64,000 bases of DNA from Haloarcula laminariae (lineage in GTDB: Archaea > Halobacteriota > Halobacteria > Halobacteriales > Haloarculaceae): assembly GCF_025457605.1 (NCBI RefSeq), contig NZ_JAMZFY010000002.1:186001-250000 (forward strand), written 5' to 3'. The position numbers and the translations under genes were made by a program. The notes under the pieces are model-generated. The model was not told the origin of the DNA. It did not search any database and saw only the letters and a program-made list of their open reading frames with translations. Within the stretch, counting starts at the first letter, position 1; every line of letters begins with the position of its first letter. Positions 51,313 to 60,074 of this stretch are shown in pieces.

Positions 51313-52119
51313 TCACCACGGCGCGAAGTCGGGGTCGATGAGCCGCTCGTCGTAGTCGAGACCGTCGATTCGTGACAGCTCCTCATCGTCGAGCGTGAGC
51401 TGCTGGCTCTCCCAGTTCGCCCGGATGTGGGCCTCACTGGTCGCCTTCGGAATCGCGACGATGTCGCGCTGGCGGAGCCACGCCAGCGCGACCTGCACCT
51501 CGCTGGCGTCGTGCGCGTCGGCGATTTCGGTCAGCTCCGGCACGTCGGCCACCTTCCCCCGGGCGATGGGCGCGTAGGCGACGACGGCGACGTCCTCGTC
51601 CTCGCAGTACGCCCGGAGCTCGTCCTGCTGGAGGAGCGGGTGCAGCTCGACCTGGTTCGCGACGATGGGCGCCGCGGAGTGCTCCTGTGCGGTCGCCATC
51701 TGCTCGGGCGTGAAGTTGCTCACGGCGACGTTCTCGACAAGCCCCTCGTCGTAGAGCTCGTTGAACGCTGCCATCGTCTCGTCGGCCTCGTAGCTCCCCG
51801 CCGGCCAGTGGACGTAGAGCACGTCGACGTAGTCCAGCCCGAGCCGGTCGAGGCTCGCCTCCGCGGCGGGGACCACGTCGTCGCCGGCGAGGTCGTCGTA
51901 CCAGAGCTTCGTCGCGACGACGACCTCCTCCCGGGGCACCGACGCGGCCTCGATGCCGGCGCCGACCGCCGCCTCGTTGTCGTAGTACGCCGCGGTGTCG
52001 ATGTGACGATACCCCATCTCCAGGGCCGTCCTGACGCTCTCGGTCGCCTGCTCGCCCGTGTTCTTGTACGTGCCGAGACCGAGCGCCGGCAGCCCGTTCG
52101 TGACGGTTGGAACGTCCAT
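51313..52119 (-). CDS. Aldo/keto reductase
   Basis: 268 residues. Catalytic tetrad segments HIDTAAYYDNEAAVG (Asp, Tyr), VVVATKLWYDD (Lys) and DVLYVHWPAGSYE (His), and the NADPH-binding end AIPKATSEAHIRANW. An AKR3/AKR5-type enzyme reducing aldehydes or ketones; the substrate is unknown. MDVPTVTNGLPALGLGTYKNTG gives the usual N-terminus; the in-frame extension to 52179 is not supported. Confidence 0.92.
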   Translation of the reverse strand: MDVPTVTNGLPALGLGTYKNTGEQATESVRTALEMGYRHIDTAAYYDNEAAVGAGIEAASVPREEVVVATKLWYDDLAGDDVVPAAEASLDRLGLDYVDVLYVHWPAGSYEADETMAAFNELYDEGLVENVAVSNFTPEQMATAQEHSAAPIVANQVELHPLLQQDELRAYCEDEDVAVVAYAPIARGKVADVPELTEIADAHDASEVQVALAWLRQRDIVAIPKATSEAHIRANWESQQLTLDDEELSRIDGLDYDERLIDPDFAPW

Positions 52120-52221
52120 AGCCGATGGTCGGTACGGAGGCCCGTTAGCCCCTCGATTTCGACTCGAACCGACGGCCACCCGGCCAAACGCTTACCACTG
52201 CCAGACCCTCAGAACGAACGG

Positions 52222-52950
52222 ATGGATGTCGCACTGCTCACCGTCGGCGACGAACTGCTGGCCGGTGACACGGAGAACACGAACGCGTCGTGGCTGAGCC
52301 GCCAGCTGACGGCGGCGGGGGCGACCGTGACTCGCGTGCTGACCGTGCCCGACAGCGAGCCGGTCATCGCCGACGCCGCCGCCCGGTATCGCGAGGCGTT
52401 CGACGCGGTCATCGTCACCGGCGGTATCGGCGGGACGCCCGACGATGTGACGAAAGCCGGCGTCGCACAGGCCTTCGGTCGCGACCTCGTCGTCCCCGCG
52501 GACGTCCGGGCGCATCTCGAAGCGAAGGCCGACCAGTTCGCCGCCGACAACCCCGAGATGGTCGACCGCTACGACATGGACCTGGACCTCGACGCGTGGG
52601 CGTCGGTCCCCGAGGGCGGCCAGGCGCTGCTGACCGACGAGAGCTTCGCCGTCGGCTGTGTCGTCGAGAACGTCTACGTCCTCCCCGGCGTCCCCGAGGA
52701 GCTGAAAGCGATGTACGCGACCGTCGCCGACGCGTTCGGCGGCGACCGCACGACGGAGACCATCTACACGCCGGCGCCGGAGGGCGCCCTGGTCGGGGCG
52801 ATTACGACCGCCCGCGAGCGGTTCGACGTCGCCGTCGGGAGCTACCCCCGGAAAGCCGACGCGCCGGGCCGGGTGAAAGTGACCGGCGACGACCCGGCCG
52901 CCGTCGCCGACGCGGCGGCGTGGCTCCGCGAGCGAATCGAGACGGAGTGA
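52222..52950 (+). CDS. CinA N-terminal domain (molybdopterin-binding-like) protein
   Basis: 242 residues corresponding to the COG1058 domain: LLTVGDELLAGDTENTNASWLSRQLTAAGATVTRVLTVPD, TGGIGGTPDDVTKAGVAQAFG, and NVYVLPGVPEELKAMYATV. No C-terminal deamidase domain is present. In other organisms the domain hydrolyses ADP-ribose or pyridine nucleotide pyrophosphates; in archaea this is not shown. Stands alone between two divergent and convergent neighbours. Confidence 0.9.
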   Translation: MDVALLTVGDELLAGDTENTNASWLSRQLTAAGATVTRVLTVPDSEPVIADAAARYREAFDAVIVTGGIGGTPDDVTKAGVAQAFGRDLVVPADVRAHLEAKADQFAADNPEMVDRYDMDLDLDAWASVPEGGQALLTDESFAVGCVVENVYVLPGVPEELKAMYATVADAFGGDRTTETIYTPAPEGALVGAITTARERFDVAVGSYPRKADAPGRVKVTGDDPAAVADAAAWLRERIETE

Positions 52951-53087
52951 GCGGCCGCTCCCGCCCCCAATCGGGGACTCGGCCGTGTCGCTGGTGGCGG
53001 GTCTCGTGCGATGGCGGCGCACAGGGGGGTCCGTTCCGTAACGTATTTCTGTGCCAGCGAAGTACCTCAGAACGCCTTAGCCAGCGT

Positions 53088-53160
53088 GTCCGGGCTGGGG
53101 TAGTGGCATCCTTTAGCCTTGTGGTGGCTAAGAGGCGGGTTCAATTCCCGCGCCCGGACC
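53088..53160 (+). tRNA. tRNA-His (anticodon GUG)
   Basis: 73 bases. Acceptor GTCCGGG (53088-53094) with CCCGGAC (53153-53159) and discriminator C at 53160, typical of tRNA-His. Anticodon stem TAGCC/GGCTA around the loop TTGTGGT (anticodon GTG). T-arm GGTTCAATTCC. The base before position 1 is T, so the G(-1) of tRNA-His must be added after transcription, presumably by a Thg1-like enzyme. Confidence 0.92.
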
Positions 53161-53214
53161 TCCTACTGTTTCACACCGATAGCCTCCGGTCTCGCATGCG
53201 ACCGCTCGTCGGGA

Positions 53215-53508
53215 TTACCCCGAGTCGGGCGCCTCGTGTTCGCTGACGACGGTGACGACCTGCAGCGCCTTCCGGGAGGCGTCGTCCTCGCCGTCGACGA
53301 GGGTGACGGGCACGCGGACGCTCTGGATGAGCCACTCGTCCGTGTCGTCCTGGCCCATCCGGACGCTGCTCCCCGGCACTTCCGACTCGGCGAGTTCTGC
53401 CGCCCAGTCCGGCGTTTCGAGGTCGTCCAACTCGTCGCCGTCCCGAAACCGCACGTGGTAGTGGTCGCCGTGCTCCTCGACCGCTTTCACCGTCAGCTGT
53501 GAACTCAT
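53215..53508 (-). CDS. Conserved haloarchaeal hypothetical protein
   Basis: 97 residues, MSSQLTVKAVEEHGDHYHVR then FRDGDELDDLETPDWAAELAESEVPGSSVRMGQDDTDEWLIQSVRVPVTLVDGEDDASRKALQVVTVVSEHEAPDSG. Mostly beta strands with an acidic surface, no cysteine, no signal sequence. I do not recognise a characterised family. It faces the tRNA-His gene. Confidence 0.65.
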   Translation of the reverse strand: MSSQLTVKAVEEHGDHYHVRFRDGDELDDLETPDWAAELAESEVPGSSVRMGQDDTDEWLIQSVRVPVTLVDGEDDASRKALQVVTVVSEHEAPDSG

Positions 53509-53662
53509 GTCAACACAGTGGCGCTCCGCGCGGATAGCCGGACGACTTGCGAGTGCAACCCCGCCGCCTGCCCCCGACAGCGCTCCCGGACCGCGGGCGC
53601 GACACGCACAGCCGACGGACGCCCCAAACTGCCTTCACTGCCGTCGCCGTAGCGGCCGACAG

Positions 53663-54064
53663 ATGTCCCGTCGCCTGGCGCCGCTCAAACGCCCGCTACT
53701 GTATCTGATGGCTCCCGCGTACGTCGTCGCGGGGCTCCTCCATTTCGTCGTCCCCGGGCTGTACGCCCAGATTGTCCCTCCGATGTTGCCCGCGCCGCTC
53801 GCGCTCGTCTACCTCTCCGGACTCGCGGAAGTCGCGGTCGGTCTCGGGCTCCTGTGGCCGCCCACCCGGCGGTACGCGGCGTGGGCGACAATCGCGCTTC
53901 TCCTCGCTGTCTTCCCCGCGAACGTCTACATGGCGACCAGCGGAGTCGTCGTCTCGGGGATGCCGGGCGGGGGCGACCCGTCCCCGCTCGTTCGCTGGGG
54001 ACGGTTACCGCTCCAGGGCGTCCTGATACTGTGGGCGTACTGGTATACGGACGCGGAGTCCTGA
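53663..54064 (+). CDS. DoxX-like membrane protein, short form
   Basis: 133 residues with four helices: LLYLMAPAYVVAGLLHFVVPGLYAQIVPPMLPAPLALVYLSGLAEVAVGLGLLWPPTRRYAAWATIALLLAVFPANVYMA. HFVVP.LY..I.PP.LP and E.A.G.GL are the signature of the DoxX-like (DUF417/YfiD-type) subfamily. Distinct from the DoxX protein at 25031. Start MSRRLAPLKRPLLYLMAPAY was taken at 53663; the upstream open frame has poor coding character. Function unknown. Confidence 0.8.
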   Translation: MSRRLAPLKRPLLYLMAPAYVVAGLLHFVVPGLYAQIVPPMLPAPLALVYLSGLAEVAVGLGLLWPPTRRYAAWATIALLLAVFPANVYMATSGVVVSGMPGGGDPSPLVRWGRLPLQGVLILWAYWYTDAES

Positions 54065-54129
54065 CGGGCCTGTCGTCTGTGCTAGTCGAGTTCAACGGGC
54101 ACAATGCTCCAGATACTGGATTCGTCCGT

Positions 54130-54148
54130 TTCGAACATGGTGTTCGAA
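54130..54148. terminator. Perfect palindrome between convergent genes
   Basis: TTCGAACA (54130-54137), TGG, TGTTCGAA (54141-54148). An 8-bp stem with 3-base loop between the 3' ends of the DoxX-like gene and bgaH; it could stop both transcripts or be a DNA-binding site. Confidence 0.45.
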
Positions 54149-54181
54149 TCCGGTGGACCCGCCGGCGAGGCGGGGCTCTCC

Positions 54182-56176
54182 TCAGTCGAGTGAGAGTTCC
54201 GCCGTCGTTCCCTCGTATATCGCCGCGTCGAAGGCGCCGACGGTCTCGCTACCGACGACCCAGCGGGCGTCGTCGGGGACCGAGACGGTGACCGGGTCGC
54301 TCGTGAAGTTCGTCACCCAGGTGTAGCCGTCGCGATGGGCGGCCCTGACACCGCTGGGCAGCCGCTCGGAGTGGGCCACGTCCGCCCGCTCCAGCATGTC
54401 CGAGACCACCGCGTCGGCGAGCCCGCTCTCGGGCCAGACGCCGCAGTAGGCGGCGTGACCCGCGCCGAACTCGTGTTCCGTGACCGCCGCACGACCGTCG
54501 CCGACGCCGCCGACGTGTGAGCCGACGGCGCTGGCGTCGTCGGGGTCGAGCCACTCGGCGAAGGTGCGGTAGCTGTAGGTCTCCCCGTCGTAGGCGACGC
54601 GCCGGTCCAGCTGCTCGGGGACGGACTCGTGCTGGTCGACGGTCGCGCCGACGAGGTCCGAAAGCGGGCCGGGCGCGGGCGCGTCGGGGAGCTTGTTGAA
54701 GCGGTCCTTGGCGCCCGAACGGACCGTGAGCAGGAGCTCCGTCCCGTCTTCGACCTCGGCTTCGAGCGCCCCGGCGAGCTCCTCGTCGACGAGGTGGAGC
54801 GCGGGTGCGACGATGGCGTCGTACCCCGAGAGGTCCCGGTCGGGGTGGACGACGTCGGCCTGGACCGACCGGGCCCGGAGCGCGGCGTAGAACTGGCGCA
54901 TGTGGGTCCAGTACTCCCAGTCGGGGGCGTGGGGCTGGATGTTCGTCGCCCAGAGGTTGTCGTACTCGTGCAACACGGCGACGTCGGCGTCGACCGGGTC
55001 CAGGTCCAGCTCGGCAAGCTCCGTGGCCGTCCGGTCGGCGTCGTGGTAGCCCCTGTCGGGCGAGCCGTCCTGCTTGCGGAGGCCCGCGTGGTACTGCTCT
55101 TGGCCCTCCCGGCAGCGGCGCCACCGGAAGTACAGCACCTCGTCGGCGCCGTGGGCGACGGCGTGATGGGCCCACAGCCGCATGGCTCCCTCGCCGGGCT
55201 GTGGGGCATAGGGCGGCCAGTTCACGTCGCCTGGCTGTTGTTCCATCACCCAGAACGGCTGCTGTTTGGCCCCGCGGTAGAGGTCGTGGTTCATCCCGAC
55301 CTGGTCCGGGTCGCCGGCCCGCAGTTCGTCGGCGCTGGCGGCCCCGGGCCGTCGGTCCTGGGCGAACCCGGTGGGGTAGGAGTCCCACGTCATCAGGTCC
55401 AGGTCGTCGGCAAAGCGGTAGGCGTCACAGGAGTCGAAATCGCCCATGAAGTTGTGGGCGACGAACCAATCGTCGTTTGCCTCCCGCAGTAGCTCCGAGT
55501 GGATGGCGTTGTAGTCGACGGCGCTCTCGGCGCTGAACCGGTAGTAGTCCAGCAGCCGCGAGGGGTGGTGTTCGGCGGCCGTGTGCCGCGGCGGGTCGAC
55601 CTCGTCGAACGACCGGAGGTGCTGGCTCCAGAAGCTCGTCCCCCAGGCCTCGTTGAGCGACTCGACGTCGCCGTAGGTGTCGCCGAGCCACTCCCGGAAC
55701 GCGGTCGCGCAGTCGTCACACCAGCACCGAATCGTCTCGTGACAGCCGTACTCGTTGTCGGTCTGCCAGCCGGCGACGTGGGGGTTGTCCGCGAACCGCT
55801 CGGCCATCGTCGAGACGATACGGCGGGTCTGGTCGCGGTACTCCGGGGAGTTGAAGCAGTAGTGCCGGCGGCTCCCGTAGTGTCGGGTAGTCCCGTCGGG
55901 CTCCTCCTGGAGTATCGAGGGGTGCTCGTCGACGAGCCACTTCGGGGGCGTCGCCGTCGGCGTACACAGCACCGCCTCCATCCCGTGGTCGCCGATTATC
56001 GAGACCGCCTCTTCGAGCCACGAGAGGTCTATCTCGCCGGGCTCGGGCTCGATGCGGGACCAGGAGAACTCGCCCATGCGGACGTAGTCGAGGCCGGCCT
56101 CGGCCATCTGCTCGACGTCCCGCTCCCAGCGCTCCCGGGGCCAGTGCTCGGGGAAGTAACAGACGCCGACAGTCAT
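54182..56176 (-). CDS. bgaH: Beta-galactosidase (GH42, BgaH type)
   Basis: 664 residues, nearly the length of the characterised Haloferax BgaH. MTVGVCYFPEHWPRERWERD begins the GH42 barrel; acid/base Glu142 in GWQTDNEYGCHET and nucleophile Glu312 in FWVMEQQPGDVNWPP. Cysteines in CWCDDC (about 151-157) belong to the zinc site of GH42 enzymes. A trimerisation domain (about 390-600) and a short C-terminal domain follow. No signal peptide, so it hydrolyses imported beta-galactosides in the cytoplasm. Last gene of the operon that begins with the binding protein at 62523; overlaps the SDR by four bases. Confidence 0.96.
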   Translation of the reverse strand: MTVGVCYFPEHWPRERWERDVEQMAEAGLDYVRMGEFSWSRIEPEPGEIDLSWLEEAVSIIGDHGMEAVLCTPTATPPKWLVDEHPSILQEEPDGTTRHYGSRRHYCFNSPEYRDQTRRIVSTMAERFADNPHVAGWQTDNEYGCHETIRCWCDDCATAFREWLGDTYGDVESLNEAWGTSFWSQHLRSFDEVDPPRHTAAEHHPSRLLDYYRFSAESAVDYNAIHSELLREANDDWFVAHNFMGDFDSCDAYRFADDLDLMTWDSYPTGFAQDRRPGAASADELRAGDPDQVGMNHDLYRGAKQQPFWVMEQQPGDVNWPPYAPQPGEGAMRLWAHHAVAHGADEVLYFRWRRCREGQEQYHAGLRKQDGSPDRGYHDADRTATELAELDLDPVDADVAVLHEYDNLWATNIQPHAPDWEYWTHMRQFYAALRARSVQADVVHPDRDLSGYDAIVAPALHLVDEELAGALEAEVEDGTELLLTVRSGAKDRFNKLPDAPAPGPLSDLVGATVDQHESVPEQLDRRVAYDGETYSYRTFAEWLDPDDASAVGSHVGGVGDGRAAVTEHEFGAGHAAYCGVWPESGLADAVVSDMLERADVAHSERLPSGVRAAHRDGYTWVTNFTSDPVTVSVPDDARWVVGSETVGAFDAAIYEGTTAELSLD

Positions 56177-56949
56177 CGTTCCTCCCGGTAGTCCGGCAAG
56201 AAGTCGTCCTGGAGGACGGCCGTGCGCCCCCCGTCGACCGTTATGGTGCTCCCCGTGACGAACGCGGCGTCGTCGCTCGCGACGAACGCGACGGCGCCGG
56301 CGACGTCCTCTGGCGTTCCCAGTCGTCCTGTCGGGTGGATGCTCTCGAGTTCCCGGCGGCGCTCCGGCTCCATATCGCCGGTGGTCCGGTCGACTTCGAC
56401 CCACCCGGGCGCGACGGTGTTGACCCGGATTCGCGGGCCGAAGTCGACGGCCATCGCGCGGGTCATCCCGTTGATGCCCGCCTTGACGGCGTTGTACGGG
56501 AAGATGTCGGGCGTGGTCGCCATCGAGTGGTTCGAGGACATGTTGACGATGGCCCCCGACTCCATGTGTTCGTAGGCGTGTTTCGCGGCCAGCCAGAACG
56601 CCCGGAAGTCCGTCTCGACGACGAACGACCAGTCCTCTATCGTCGCCTCGTCGGCGCCGGTGTAGGTCTCGACGCCGGCGTTGTTGACCAGCACGTCCAG
56701 GCCGCCGAACTCGGCGACGGTCGCCTCGACGAGCGTCTCGATGTCGTCGGGCTCGCGCATGTCGGCCCGGACGAAGCGGGCGGTTCCGCCGGCCTCTCGG
56801 ATGGTCTCGACGACGTCTTCGCCGTCGTCCTCGGAGCGACCCGAGACGACGACGCTCGCGCCCTCGGCCGCGAGCCGTTCGGCGACGCCGGCGCCGATGC
56901 CTCTGGTCGAGCCCGTGACGATAGCGGTAGTATCTTCGAAGCGGTTCAT
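56173..56949 (-). CDS. Sugar 1-dehydrogenase-like SDR
   Basis: 258 residues, classical SDR: cofactor loop AIVTGSTRGIGAGVAERL (TGxxxGIG), NNAGVETYTGA, catalytic Ser in MSSNHS and YNAVK (Tyr, Lys), and the terminal GSTITVDGGR. The arrangement recalls glucose/galactose 1-dehydrogenases of the SDR family. In this operon, between beta-galactosidase and galactonate dehydratase, oxidation of galactose to galactonolactone is the plausible reaction. The cofactor (NAD or NADP) is not certain. One base separates it from the dehydratase gene. Confidence 0.8.
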   Translation of the reverse strand: MNRFEDTTAIVTGSTRGIGAGVAERLAAEGASVVVSGRSEDDGEDVVETIREAGGTARFVRADMREPDDIETLVEATVAEFGGLDVLVNNAGVETYTGADEATIEDWSFVVETDFRAFWLAAKHAYEHMESGAIVNMSSNHSMATTPDIFPYNAVKAGINGMTRAMAVDFGPRIRVNTVAPGWVEVDRTTGDMEPERRRELESIHPTGRLGTPEDVAGAVAFVASDDAAFVTGSTITVDGGRTAVLQDDFLPDYREER

Positions 56950-56950
56950 C

Positions 56951-58099
56951 TTACCACTCCGCGACGCTCCCGTCGTCGTGACGCCAGACCGGGTTGTGCC
57001 AGTTGACCTCGCCGGCCTGCATCCGGACGTAGCTGTGGTCGATATCGATACCCAGTCCCGGCCCCTCGGGCAGGTCGACGTAGCCGTCACGGTAGTTGAA
57101 CACCGAGGGGTCCTTGAGATAGTCCTGCACGTCGCTGGTCTCGTTGTAGTGGATATCGAGGCTCTGCTCCTGGATGAGCGCGTTCGGCGAGCAGGCGTCG
57201 ACCTGGAGACAGGCCGCCAGTGCGATGGGGCCCAGCGGGCAGTGGGGCGCCATCGCCACGTCGTAGGCCTCCGCCATCGAGGCTATCTTCTTGACCTCGG
57301 TGATGCCGCCGGCGTGCGAGAGGTCGGGCTGGATGATGTCCACACAGCCGTCCTCGAAGACCTCCTTGAAGTCCCACCGGGAGAACATCCGCTCGCCGGT
57401 CGCGATGGGGGTGGTCGTGTGACGCGCGAGCTCCGGGAGCGCGTCGTTGTGCTCGGGCAACACCGGCTCCTCGATGAACATCGGGTCGTACGGCTCCAGG
57501 GCCGCGGCGAGTTTCTTCGCCATCGACTTCGAGACGCGGCCGTGGAAGTCGACGCCGATGTCTATCTTCTCGCCGACGGCGTCCCGGACAGCGGCGAGGC
57601 GGTCCTCGGCGGCACGGACGGCCGACGGGGAGTCGACCCGGCGGAGTTCGGCCGTGGCGTTCATCTTCAACGCGGTAAAGCCCTCCTCGACTTTCTCGCG
57701 AGCGGCGTCGGCGACGCCTTCGGGCCGGTCCCCGCCGACCCACTGGTAGACCCGCATCCGGTCGCGGGCCTTCCCGCCGAGCAGTTCGTAGACGGGCATG
57801 TCGTGGTGTTTCCCCTTGATGTCCCACAGCGCCTGGTCGATACCGGCGATGGCGGACATCAGGACGGGACCGCCGCGGTAGAACCCGCCGCGGTACATCG
57901 TCTGCCAGTGGTCCTCGATGCGCATCGGGTCCTTCCCCAGCAGGTAGGTGTCGAGCAGTTCTTCGACGGCCGTTCTGACGGTGCGAGCGCGGCCCTCGAC
58001 GACTGGTTCGCCCCAGCCGACGATTCCCTCGCTCGTCTCGAGACGCAGGAACAGCCATCGCGGCGGCACTTCGTAGAGGTCGTAGTCAGTGATAATCAT
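56951..58099 (-). CDS. dgoD: D-galactonate dehydratase family (enolase superfamily)
   Basis: 382 residues. The barrel has metal ligands in IDIGVDFHGRVS (Asp), FIEEPVLPEH (Glu) and TPIATGERMFSRWDFKEVF (Glu), and the base His in DLSHAGGITEVKKIA / MAPHCPLGPIAL. The HGR and APHCPLGPIALAA signatures match GalD-type galactonate dehydratases, giving 2-keto-3-deoxygalactonate. The context (bgaH, sugar dehydrogenase, sugar importer) supports galactonate over other acid sugars. Functions within the Halobacterial De Ley-Doudoroff route; kinase and aldolase are elsewhere. Confidence 0.9.
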   Translation of the reverse strand: MIITDYDLYEVPPRWLFLRLETSEGIVGWGEPVVEGRARTVRTAVEELLDTYLLGKDPMRIEDHWQTMYRGGFYRGGPVLMSAIAGIDQALWDIKGKHHDMPVYELLGGKARDRMRVYQWVGGDRPEGVADAAREKVEEGFTALKMNATAELRRVDSPSAVRAAEDRLAAVRDAVGEKIDIGVDFHGRVSKSMAKKLAAALEPYDPMFIEEPVLPEHNDALPELARHTTTPIATGERMFSRWDFKEVFEDGCVDIIQPDLSHAGGITEVKKIASMAEAYDVAMAPHCPLGPIALAACLQVDACSPNALIQEQSLDIHYNETSDVQDYLKDPSVFNYRDGYVDLPEGPGLGIDIDHSYVRMQAGEVNWHNPVWRHDDGSVAEW

Positions 58100-58100
58100 G

Positions 58101-59225
58101 TTACTCAGGTTGTGCGACGTAGTCTTGGACGGAGACGTCGGTCTCGTCGGTCATCGTCTTCAGCGACTCCCCGGTCTCGGGGTCGAAGAGGTACAGCGCC
58201 GTCTCCTCGAAGCCGAACTGGACGGTCTCGTCGGGGCTCGGCCGCAGGCTGGCGTCGATTCGGGCGGTCAGGTCGACGTCGCCGAGCTCCATGTAACAGA
58301 AGTTCTCGTTGCCCATCTGCTCGACGACGGTCACCGACGCCGCGATGCCGTCCTCGACGAGGGTCATGTCCTCGGGCCGGATGCCCACGCGGACGCGGTC
58401 GTACCCCTCGACCGGAGTCGGGTCGTCGAGCTGGTAACTGAATCCGCCGGGCCCCGTCAGGCGGCCGTCCTCGACGGTCGCGCTCATCAGGTTGATCGAC
58501 GGGGAGCCGATGAAGTTCGCGACGAACTCGTTGTTCGGGGTGCGGTAGACCTCCTCGGCGGTGCCGACCTGCTGGAGCTCGCCGTCGTCCATGATGGCGA
58601 TGCGGTCGCCCATCGCCATCGCCTCCGTCTGGTCGTGAGTGACGTAGACGGTGGTGACGCCGAGCTCGTGTTGCAGCTCCTGGAGCTCGGTCCGCATCTG
58701 GGCGCGAAGCTTCGCGTCTAAGTTACTCAGCGGCTCGTCCATCAGGAACACCTCGGGGTCCCGGACGATGGCCCGCCCCAGCGCGACGCGCTGTTGCTGG
58801 CCGCCCGAGAGCGCCTTCGGCTTCTTTTCGAGGAGTTCCTCGATGCCGAGCATCTCCGCGGTGTCCCGGACCCGGCGGGTTATCTCCTCGGAGTCGAGCT
58901 CCGTCGAGAGCCGCAGCCCGAACCCGATGTTGCGCTCCACGTTCATGTGGGGGTACAGCGCGTAGTTCTGGAACACCATCGCCACGTCGCGGTCACGCGC
59001 ACGGAGGCCGGTGACATCCTCGTCGTCGAACGTGATGGTGCCTGACGTTACCTCTTCGAGTCCGGCGACGCTGCGCAGCGTCGTCGTCTTGCCACACCCC
59101 GAGGGACCGACCAGGACGAGGAACTCCCCGTCCCGGATGGTCAAATCGAGGTCGTTGACGGCGACGATGGTGCGCCCGTTGTCGCTGAACTCCTTTCGTA
59201 CCGTGTCGAGATTGATTTGTGCCAT
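58101..59225 (-). CDS. Sugar ABC transporter ATP-binding protein (MalK/UgpC type)
   Basis: 374 residues. Walker A GPSGCGKTTTLRSVAGLE, Q-loop FQNYALYPHM, signature ALSGGQQQRVALGRAIV, Walker B VFLMDEPLSNLDAKLR and H-loop THDQTEAMAMGDRIAIM. The C-terminal domain from about 240 carries TOBE folds (VRVGIRPEDMTLVEDGIAASVTVVEQMGNENFCYMELGDVDLTARI) as in MalK-like importers. Powers uptake with the two permeases encoded upstream. Encoded in the middle of the sugar operon. Confidence 0.94.
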   Translation of the reverse strand: MAQINLDTVRKEFSDNGRTIVAVNDLDLTIRDGEFLVLVGPSGCGKTTTLRSVAGLEEVTSGTITFDDEDVTGLRARDRDVAMVFQNYALYPHMNVERNIGFGLRLSTELDSEEITRRVRDTAEMLGIEELLEKKPKALSGGQQQRVALGRAIVRDPEVFLMDEPLSNLDAKLRAQMRTELQELQHELGVTTVYVTHDQTEAMAMGDRIAIMDDGELQQVGTAEEVYRTPNNEFVANFIGSPSINLMSATVEDGRLTGPGGFSYQLDDPTPVEGYDRVRVGIRPEDMTLVEDGIAASVTVVEQMGNENFCYMELGDVDLTARIDASLRPSPDETVQFGFEETALYLFDPETGESLKTMTDETDVSVQDYVAQPE

Positions 59226-59228
59226 TGA

Positions 59229-60074
59229 TTACTCCTTGACCGAGCCTGCGAGAATCCCGCTGACGAAGTGGCGCTGGAGGAACAGGAACACCAGGAACAG
59301 CGGGATGATGCTGAGCGCCGCCGCGACCATGATCTGGTCGTAGTAGACGCGCTGGGCGCCGACCAGTTCGTTGATAGCCACCGGAATGGTGTACTTGCCC
59401 TGTTCGAGCACGACCAGCGGGTACAGAAAGAGGTTCCACTGGAACAGGAACAGGACGATGGCCAGGGCCGCCAGCGACGACTTCATCGTCGGGAGCGCGA
59501 TACGGTAGTAGAGCTGGAACTCCGTCGCCCCGTCGATGCGCGCCGACTCCAGCAGGGCGTCGGGAATCTGTCTCATGTTCTGGCGCATCAGGAAGATGCC
59601 CAGCGGGTTGGCCGCCCACGGCAGGATGATGGCCCAGTAGGAGTTCGAGAGCCCCATCTGGGAGATCATCAGGAACAGCGGGATGACGAGCAGCTGGATA
59701 GGCAGCGTCAGCGTCGCCAGAATCGAGTAGAATATCGGCTCCTTGAACTTGAACTCGTACTTCGCGAAGGCGAACCCGCCCATCGAACACAGCACGAGCG
59801 ACAGGAGGGTGTAGACGACTGCGATGAACACCGAGTTCCCGATGCTCTGGATGAAGTCGACGCTCTCGCGGGACTGCAGCGCGTCGAGATTCGCCAGGAA
59901 GTTCGAGCCGGGCAACAGCTGGATGTCGGTTCCGGCCGAGAGGAACGCCTGTTCGGGTAGCGTCGAGGCGACGACAATCCAGTAGATGGGAACGACCATC
60001 AGCAGCGTCGCCAGCAACACGAAGGTGTAGCCGAGGAACCGCCAGGCGGCCTCGTCGCGACTGAGATTACGCAT
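59229..60074 (-). CDS. Sugar ABC transporter permease (MalG type)
   Basis: 281 residues with six helices, from ATG at 60074 (a GTG three codons earlier at 60083 is possible). The EAA loop for the ATPase reads DALLESARIDGATEFQLYYRIALPTMKSSLA. N-terminal region WRFLGYTFVLLATLLMVVPIYWIVVAS, loop, and C-terminal end LQRHFVSGILAGSVKE match MalG-like carbohydrate permeases. The start overlaps the end of the MalF-type gene by eight bases, so translation is coupled. Confidence 0.93.
   Translation of the reverse strand: MRNLSRDEAAWRFLGYTFVLLATLLMVVPIYWIVVASTLPEQAFLSAGTDIQLLPGSNFLANLDALQSRESVDFIQSIGNSVFIAVVYTLLSLVLCSMGGFAFAKYEFKFKEPIFYSILATLTLPIQLLVIPLFLMISQMGLSNSYWAIILPWAANPLGIFLMRQNMRQIPDALLESARIDGATEFQLYYRIALPTMKSSLAALAIVLFLFQWNLFLYPLVVLEQGKYTIPVAINELVGAQRVYYDQIMVAAALSIIPLFLVFLFLQRHFVSGILAGSVKE

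Noticed and set aside
54128-54170. tRNA fragment near the end of bgaH
   Set aside because: GTTCGAATCC resembles a T-arm, but the flanking bases do not pair as a T-stem and no acceptor or anticodon arm exists; the palindrome explains the sequence.
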